Shown here in pieces: positions 58,671 through 64,000 of a stretch of 64,000 bases of DNA. The stretch's first letter is position 1, and every line of letters starts with the position of its first letter. The notes beneath the pieces are model-generated. The model searched no databases. It was given only the letters and a program-made list of their open reading frames with translations, and had not been told where the DNA came from. The DNA lies in NCBI GenBank assembly GCA_963769765.1, contig CAVYNA010000003.1, positions 248,001-312,000 on the forward strand, written 5' to 3'. Both the position numbers and the translations under genes were made by a program. The stretch comes from Bog-756 sp963769765 (GTDB taxonomy: Bacteria > Actinomycetota > Acidimicrobiia > Acidimicrobiales > RAAP-2).

Positions 58671-60212
58671 TCACTGACCGATCGGCTGCACCTCGCCGAC
58701 CGGGATCTCGATGCGCACGATCGTCCCGGAGCGTGACGAGTCGACCTCGCTGCGGTCGTGCATCGAGATGGTGCCGTTCAACTGGCTGCGCACGAGGTCG
58801 CGGACGATCGAGAGCCCGAGGCTCTGGCTCGCGTCGAAGTCGAAGCCGTTCGGCAGGCCGCTGCCGTCGTCGGCGACCTCGAGTCGCAGGGTCGACCCGT
58901 CGGCGACCAGGACGACCCGGACGGTCCCCGGTTCACGTCCCTCGGCGGAGTCGGGCGCGGTCTGGCCGTTCTCCCCCTCTTCGTCGACGAAGGCGTGCTC
59001 GATGGCGTTCTGCACGAGCTCCGCAAGGACGACCGCCAGCGGGGTCGCCACGTCGGCCGGGACGTCGCCGAGCTCCCCGTTGACCTCGAAGGAGAGCGGG
59101 CGGGAGGTCACGACGGAGTCCTCGGCCATCTTGATCAGCGAACTGACGATGTCGTCGAAGGGGACCTGGTCCCCGGGTTCGCGCGAGAGGATCTCGTGGA
59201 CGATCGCGATCGAGCGCACCCGCCGCTCCGCCTCGAACAGCGCGACGCGCCCGGTGCCCGGAGGAAGCCGTCGTGCCTGCAGGCGGAGGAGCGCCGAGAT
59301 GGTCTGCAGGTTGTTCTTCACCCGGTGGTGGACCTCGCGGATGGCCGCGTCCTTCGAGAGCAGCAGGCGGTCGAGGCGGCGCAGGTCGGTCACGTCGCGG
59401 AGCAGCACGAGACAGCCGGTCACGAGGTCGTGCTCGATGAGCGGGATGCAGTGGAGGAGGACCGTCACGTCCGGCCGACGCTCGACCTCCTCGACGACCG
59501 GGAGGGCGGAGGCGAGCGCCCATTCGATCGCCGACTCCTCGATGCCGAGGTCGGTGAGCGAGCGGCCTTCGATCTGGGAGTACATGCCCATCCGGTGTAG
59601 CGCGTTGGTCGCGTTCGGCGACGCGTACCGGACACGGCCGACCTCGTCGACGAGGACGACGCCGTCCCCGACCCTCGGCGCCTCCTCGGTCGCGACCTCC
59701 TCGCTCGGGAACGGGAACGTCGACTCGGCCAGCATCACCGCGAACCGGTTGAACACGTCGCGATAGGTACGTTCGAGATGGCCCGGGCGCCGTCCGGCGC
59801 CGGCCGAGAGGCGCACCAGCACCGCCACCGTCGTCCCCTCGCAGCGCACCGGCATGCAGTGCACGCGCACCGGTTCGTCACCCCCCTCGAGGAGCAGCTC
59901 GCCGCGGGTGGCCTCCCCGGACTCGAATGCGGAGACGGCCTGGGGCCAGTCCACGCCGGTGGCCGTGCGCCCGACCAGGTCGTCCTGGACGACGGTCGCG
60001 CTGTTCGAGGGTCGCATCTGGCCGAGCACCACGAGCTCGCGACCGTCGTCGTGGGGGTCGCGATCCTCGGGCCCCATCGGCGCCATGAGCACGAGGTCCG
60101 AAAAGGAGAGGTCCGCGAGGATGCCCCAGGTACCGAGCAGGCGCAGCAGGTGCGCGAGCTGGCCCTCGTCGAGGTCGGTGCGCTGGAATGCGAGCTCAGC
60201 CGGGGTGGCCAT
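58671..60212 (-). CDS. PdtaS-like sensor histidine kinase
   Basis: It is 513 aa. An N-terminal GAF-like sensor domain (about 1-145) and a PAS domain (about 180-285) are followed by a HisKA_2 dimerisation domain with H295/H296 in REVHHRVKNNLQT and an HATPase domain with ELVQNAIEHAF (N box), EVADDGSGLPNGF (G1) and LGLSIVRDLV. No membrane segment, so a cytosolic sensor. PdtaS signals to the antiterminator PdtaR, which is not in the window. ATG 60212 lies 2 nt after the PHP gene. Confidence 0.92.
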   Translation of the reverse strand: MATPAELAFQRTDLDEGQLAHLLRLLGTWGILADLSFSDLVLMAPMGPEDRDPHDDGRELVVLGQMRPSNSATVVQDDLVGRTATGVDWPQAVSAFESGEATRGELLLEGGDEPVRVHCMPVRCEGTTVAVLVRLSAGAGRRPGHLERTYRDVFNRFAVMLAESTFPFPSEEVATEEAPRVGDGVVLVDEVGRVRYASPNATNALHRMGMYSQIEGRSLTDLGIEESAIEWALASALPVVEEVERRPDVTVLLHCIPLIEHDLVTGCLVLLRDVTDLRRLDRLLLSKDAAIREVHHRVKNNLQTISALLRLQARRLPPGTGRVALFEAERRVRSIAIVHEILSREPGDQVPFDDIVSSLIKMAEDSVVTSRPLSFEVNGELGDVPADVATPLAVVLAELVQNAIEHAFVDEEGENGQTAPDSAEGREPGTVRVVLVADGSTLRLEVADDGSGLPNGFDFDASQSLGLSIVRDLVRSQLNGTISMHDRSEVDSSRSGTIVRIEIPVGEVQPIGQ

Positions 60213-60214
60213 GC

Positions 60215-61099
60215 TCAGCCCTTCCCGCCGGCTGCCACCGCGACGGTGACAGGGCGGCGCGCGCGATAGGCCTGCAAGGTCGTCACGCCCACCCGGTCGA
60301 GCAGACCGCGCAGGTCGGCGGCACGGTCCGCGACGTCGGGCAGCTCGTGGGCGTCCGATGCGGTGGTGAGCGGGACGCCACGGGCGACGAACCGCTCGAG
60401 CAGCGGGGGTGCCGGGTACACCTCGCCGATCGGCTTGCGCCAGCCCGCTGACGAGAGCTCGGCCGCCATCCCGCTCGCGGCGGCGGCCTCCGCGATGCGG
60501 TCGTAGAACTCGTCGGGCACCGCGGGGACCCGCCCGGCGATCTTGACCAGGTCGGGATGGGCGAAGACGTCGCACGCACCCGAGGCGCCGAGCTCCTCCA
60601 TTGCCTCCGTGTACTCGCCCCACACTGCGTCGACCGATCGCACGTCCCACTCGGCGAGCTCGACCGGGTCGGAGAGGACGTCGAAGCGCCACGAGCCGAG
60701 CCAGTGCACCGACCCGAGCAGGACGTCGAAGGGATAGCCCGCCAGCAGCTCGGACACCTGGTCCATCCGGCCACGATAGAAGTCGACCTCGAGGCCGAGC
60801 ACGACGGGCAATCCCTCCGCCTTCACCGTTTCGACCGCCTCGACGTACGCGTCGAGGTCGACGCGCGCATGGTGGTCCCAGTAGGCGGCCATGCCCGCGC
60901 GGTGGGCGTCGTCGGGGAGTTCGTCGATGAAGCCGCCGAGATGTTCCCTCGCCTGGGTGAACCGGAACAGGTGCTCGGTGAGCGCGATCTCGACGACGCC
61001 GGCGCGGGCAGCGCGGTCGCAGTAGGCGGCGATCTGCTCGACGGTCACCGTCGCGTCGCGCTGGCGGTGTGGCCACAGGTGGAGGTGGTAGTCGAGCAC
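60215..61099 (-). CDS. PHP-domain phosphatase (histidinol-phosphatase-like)
   Basis: It is 294 aa. PHP metal motifs: YHLHLWPH at the start, EIALTEHLF, GLEVDFYRG, GSVHWLG, DVFAHPDLVK and TTASDAHELPDV. It resembles HisJ/HisK-type histidinol-phosphate phosphatases, which would finish histidine synthesis, but other PHP substrates are possible. No his genes are close. It is separated by 2 nt from the histidine kinase and is surely co-transcribed. Start ATG 61099. Confidence 0.85.
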   Translation of the reverse strand: MLDYHLHLWPHRQRDATVTVEQIAAYCDRAARAGVVEIALTEHLFRFTQAREHLGGFIDELPDDAHRAGMAAYWDHHARVDLDAYVEAVETVKAEGLPVVLGLEVDFYRGRMDQVSELLAGYPFDVLLGSVHWLGSWRFDVLSDPVELAEWDVRSVDAVWGEYTEAMEELGASGACDVFAHPDLVKIAGRVPAVPDEFYDRIAEAAAASGMAAELSSAGWRKPIGEVYPAPPLLERFVARGVPLTTASDAHELPDVADRAADLRGLLDRVGVTTLQAYRARRPVTVAVAAGGKG

Positions 61100-61172
61100 G
61101 ATCGTCAGCAGTCCTTGGTGGGGGGAACCCGTCGCAGGCCCGGCCCGGCGGGCGGTCGTCCCCGCGCTGTGG

Positions 61173-61817
61173 TCAGGCCGCCCGCCTGATGAGGGTGACC
61201 CCGTCGCGGACGGTCGTCTGGACGACGACCACCCTCGGGTCGGCGGCGAGCGCGTCGTTGAACCTGCGAAGCGCGACGGTGTCCTCGCTCTGGTCGGCCG
61301 GGTCGAGGATCCGGCCGCTCCAGAGGGTGTTGTCCGCGGCGATCAGCCCGCGGGGCGCGAGCTTGGGGAGGACGGCCTCGAAGTAGGCGGGATAGCCGGC
61401 CTTGTCGGCGTCGATGAAGACGAGATCGAAGGGTCCCGGCAGACTGCCGATGGTCTGGATGGCCGGACCCACCACGATCTCGATGCAATCGGCGTACGGG
61501 CTCGCCGCGATGTGGCGCGCCGCGAGTGCGGCGTGCTCCGGGACGAGCTCGCAGGTGGTGATGGTGCCCCCCGGGGCGAGCCCGGCTGCCATCGCGAGTG
61601 CCGAGTACCCGCCGAAGGTGCCGATCTCGAGCACCGAGGTCGCGCCGAGGGCGAAGGTGAGCAACTCGAGGAACCGCCCCTCGAGCCGGCCGACCATCAT
61701 GCCGGGCGCCTCGAGCGAGGCGTGCACATCGTCTGCGAGTGCGTCGAGATACGGGGGCGGGGCGGTCGTGTGCGCCGCGGCGTAGGCCTCGAGCTCGGGA
61801 TCGACGATGCCTGCCAT
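61173..61817 (-). CDS. class I SAM-dependent O-methyltransferase
   Basis: It is 214 aa. SVLEIGTFGGYSALAMA is motif I; DLVFIDADKAGYPAYFEA contains the metal-binding Asp, with ADNTLWSGRI after it. These are typical of the caffeoyl-CoA/catechol O-methyltransferase family. Substrate unknown. Start ATG 61817. It lies between the PHP gene and the ArsA pair on the same strand. Confidence 0.9.
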   Translation of the reverse strand: MAGIVDPELEAYAAAHTTAPPPYLDALADDVHASLEAPGMMVGRLEGRFLELLTFALGATSVLEIGTFGGYSALAMAAGLAPGGTITTCELVPEHAALAARHIAASPYADCIEIVVGPAIQTIGSLPGPFDLVFIDADKAGYPAYFEAVLPKLAPRGLIAADNTLWSGRILDPADQSEDTVALRRFNDALAADPRVVVVQTTVRDGVTLIRRAA

Positions 61818-61856
61818 GTGGCCATGGTAAGCGAGCTCACTGCGTCGTGGACGCGT

Positions 61857-63117
61857 CTACTCCCAGATCGCCTCGCCGAGACGGACGAGGCCCGCGAGGT
61901 CGTAGATGTCGGTGTCGAAGAAGGGAACCGTCACGAGCACGTCGGGCGCCACCGCGAGCGTCGAGCGCTCCTCCATCTCGCGGACCGCGACGACCTCGAA
62001 GTTGAGGAAGCTGTCCGCGATCTCCGTGAGGACGCGGGCGATCTGGTCGGTGTCCCCGAGCACCGGGTCCACCCGCGACAGCTCGGGGGCGAGCTGGTCG
62101 GCGAGCTCCCCCGCCCGGTCACGCAGCGCGGCGGCCACGAGGCTGCCTTCGGCACCGTGCAGGTAGTCGGGGAGGACCTTGTTGAGCACGATCGCACCGA
62201 GGTGGAGCCGACCGCGCGGTGAGCTGCTCGGCGAAGAACTCCGCCTCCCGCAGCGGCACGGCCTCGAGCGTCGAGACGACGACGAAGGTGGTCCGGCGGT
62301 CCGCGAGCAGGCGTCCGACGGCCTCGGATCGCTCGACGAACCCCGCGTACATCGACTGGAAGAGGATGAAGAACTCGGAGATGTCAGCGAGGAATTCCGT
62401 TCCGAGGATGCGGTCCGCGATCTGGTAGAAGGGCCTGGTCGCGACATTCACGAGCCGTGACCGGTACGGCACGATGAGCCAGCGGAGCAGTCGCGACGAG
62501 AAGAAGTCACCGAGCCGCTTCGGCGCGTCGAGGAAGTCGAGTGCGTTGCGGGTGGGCGGCGTGTCGACGACGATCAGGTCGTAGTCGCTCGACGAGTGGA
62601 TCTCGTAGAGCCGCTCCATCGCGATGTAGTCGTGGCTCTGGATGAAACGGCCGGCGATGTTCTGGTAGAGGGGGTTGGCGAGGATCTCGTCTCGAGTCTG
62701 CGCGTCAGGCGCGTGCTGGCGGACGAGGGCGTCCCATGACTCCTTGGTGTCGAGCATCGCCGCCCAGAGCTGGCCGCGGGGCTTGATCCCCGCGCTCGCG
62801 AACGCCTCGTCCGGCACGCGGTGCTCGATGTTGCCGATGCCGTCGAGCCCGAGTGCGTCGGCGAGCCGCCTCGCGGGGTCGACGGTGAGGACGAGCACCT
62901 TGCTCCCGTGCCGTGCGGCGGCGAGCACCGCCGCGGCGGCAGCCGTCGTGGTCTTGCCCACTCCACCGGGGCCGCACGCGATGACGATCTCTTTGGTCGC
63001 GAGCAGCCCGTCGATCGAGCCGCTCCGACCGGTGCCGGTCCGCCGTGGCCGGCCCGGCTCGCGGGTCGCGCCCGGTCCGCGGGAGGTGCGGCTGCCGTCC
63101 GGCCGGGCGCGCGCCAT
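61857..63117 (-). pseudogene. ArsA-family ATPase, one-base frameshift near the C-terminal third
   Basis: Removing one base near 62211 restores a 419-aa protein. It has Walker A ACGPGGVGKTTTAAAAAVLA (deviant P-loop), VLVLTVDPARRLADALG (switch I), VVDTPPTRNALDFLD (switch II), and, after the shift, LHLGAIVLNKVLPDYLHG and a C-terminal VPFFDTDIYDLAGL. Actinobacteria often carry such a pair of ArsA/GET3-like genes. Here it overlaps the next gene by 1 bp. The lesion falls in a gene otherwise intact, so a sequence error is likely. As given, the first frame runs to a stop at 62119. Confidence 0.82.
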
Positions 63118-64000
63118 CAGGCGTCGAGCTCCTCTCCGAGCGAGGCCGCGACCTGACGGGTCGTCCGCAGCCCGTGGGAGCGGGTGAAGAGATAGGGGAG
63201 GTACAGCATCGGGATGGCGGCATCGATCGACCGACGGAGCCGGTTGAGGTGGGTGGCCCGGGTCCGCCGCATGGTCACCGCGAGCCGGGCGGCGTCGAGG
63301 ACGGGCGAAGGGTCCGCGCCGATGAGCTCGCCGAGGCGCGGGCGGAGCTCGTCGCTGCCGAGCACGTCGAAGACCACCTCCTCCTGCCGGCCGAAGAGCT
63401 CGGGGAGGACCCGGTTGACCACGACCGCCGAGAGCTGCACGGTCGTCTCGTCGGCGACCCGTGTGGCGAGCTCGATGGTCTCGGTGACGGGCATCTCCTC
63501 GGGGGTGCACACGGCGACGAGGCCGGTCGCCGACGGGTCGGAGAGGATGTCGAGCATCCAGTCGGTCTGGGTCCGGATCAGTCCGACCTTGACCAGGTTG
63601 TTGATCGACTGTGGGGCCGTGAGCTGCCCCACGATGTGGCCGGACGCCGGAGCGTCCACGACGACGAGGTCGTAGTTGCGCTCGCGCACCTCATAGCAGA
63701 ACTTGCCGACGGTCAGGATCTCCCGGACTCCCGGCGCGGCGGTCGCCACGAAGTCGAACGCCTTGGCCAGCGGGCCGATCCTCCCGACGACCGGGATCCG
63801 GAGCTGGAGCTTCAGGTACTCCCGCAACGACGCTTCGGTGTCCATGGTCATGGCGAAGAGGTTGGGCAGGACCTCGACTTCGTTGAAGCCGGTCGGCGGT
63901 GCCTCGTAGAAACCCGACACATCACCTTTCGCGTCGACCTCGCAGATCAGGACGCGCTTGTTGCGGAGGGAAGCGAGCAGCGCCAGGGCGGAGGCGACCG
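63117..64000 (-). CDS. ArsA-family ATPase (partial, runs off the right edge)
   Basis: The 5' end is outside the window; the frame is open to position 64000 with SLRNKRVLICEVDAKGDVSGFYE, the switch I region after the P-loop. YDLVVVDAPASGHIVGQL (switch II) and SAVVVNRVLPELFG follow, with a C-terminal LYLPYLFTRSHGLRTTR. It is the first of two tandem ArsA-like genes, overlapping the second by 1 bp. Such pairs probably form a heterodimer. The role is not arsenite transport in most Actinobacteria; it is unknown. Confidence 0.88.
   Translation of the reverse strand, partial: VASALALLASLRNKRVLICEVDAKGDVSGFYEAPPTGFNEVEVLPNLFAMTMDTEASLREYLKLQLRIPVVGRIGPLAKAFDFVATAAPGVREILTVGKFCYEVRERNYDLVVVDAPASGHIVGQLTAPQSINNLVKVGLIRTQTDWMLDILSDPSATGLVAVCTPEEMPVTETIELATRVADETTVQLSAVVVNRVLPELFGRQEEVVFDVLGSDELRPRLGELIGADPSPVLDAARLAVTMRRTRATHLNRLRRSIDAAIPMLYLPYLFTRSHGLRTTRQVAASLGEELDA

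Noticed and set aside
1..64000. CRISPR arrays
   Set aside because: No regularly spaced direct repeats with unique spacers were seen; the tandem repeats present are coding (RCC1, YWLVG, nonapeptide) or lack spacers.

Overview
The window is GC-rich throughout and looks chromosomal. It carries a WhiB regulator, an F420-type Fe-S oxidoreductase, a Rho factor with an N-terminal Asn/Gln/Gly-rich insert, and the order argS-lysA-hom-thrC-rho-rpmE-prfA-prmC-tsaC. Together these point to Actinomycetota. A secreted protein with YWLVGxDG/AFGDAxFYGS repeats suggests the class Acidimicrobiia; that placement is an inference from general familiarity, not a search result.

Layout. Positions 1-15235 hold one long leftward block of core genes. 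These are branched-chain amino acid genes (cimA, ilvE, leuB) behind what looks like a leader-peptide attenuator; translation and transcription termination genes (tsaC, prmC, prfA, rpmE, rho); and aspartate-family amino acid genes (thrC, hom, lysA) with argS. GTGA start/stop overlaps repeat through the block. thrB, usually next to thrC in Actinobacteria, is absent. A rightward tRNA-Arg(CCG) follows at 15439-15513.

Positions 15514-25500 are accessory. They hold a GIY-YIG protein, a secreted RCC1-type repeat protein broken by an in-frame TGA, a pair of hypothetical genes, a frameshifted single-chain restriction-modification enzyme behind two inverted repeats, a leftward run of four very small genes (two damaged), and a secreted YWLVG-repeat protein. 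A 14-bp direct repeat lies beside the tRNA and again at 23892-23905, so 8.4 kb of this may be an old tRNA-linked insertion. No integrase is visible.

Positions 25529-35350 hold mostly single metabolic or unknown genes: a RibD/DHFR-like reductase, a 2TM protein, a PH/GRAM-like protein, a zinc alcohol dehydrogenase, a DAO-family oxidase, a frameshifted SDR, an FAH hydrolase, an MBL-fold hydrolase, AlkB, an RDD membrane protein and a nonapeptide-repeat partner. Positions 35429-58112 are core-like: two peroxiredoxins, a DrrAB-type ABC exporter, aconitase, TrhA, a GATase, a PIG-L deacetylase, a DEAD-box helicase, ThiC, an F420 oxidoreductase, an MMPL transporter, the phosphatase/DUF3090/SCO1664 trio, an MBOAT-SGNH acylation pair, ETF and GDPD.

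Positions 58193-64000 hold whiB, with a good promoter and a perfect CRP-type palindrome, a PdtaS-like histidine kinase, a PHP phosphatase, an O-methyltransferase and two ArsA-family ATPases. The last gene runs off the right edge.

Five genes, both accessory and core, are each restored by removing a single extra base. This raises the question of sequence errors versus true decay. The most interesting points are the Ile/Val leader attenuator of leuB-ilvE-cimA, the CRP-box whiB promoter, the shared N-terminal module on two different repeat proteins, and the small-gene cluster inside the tRNA-linked island.
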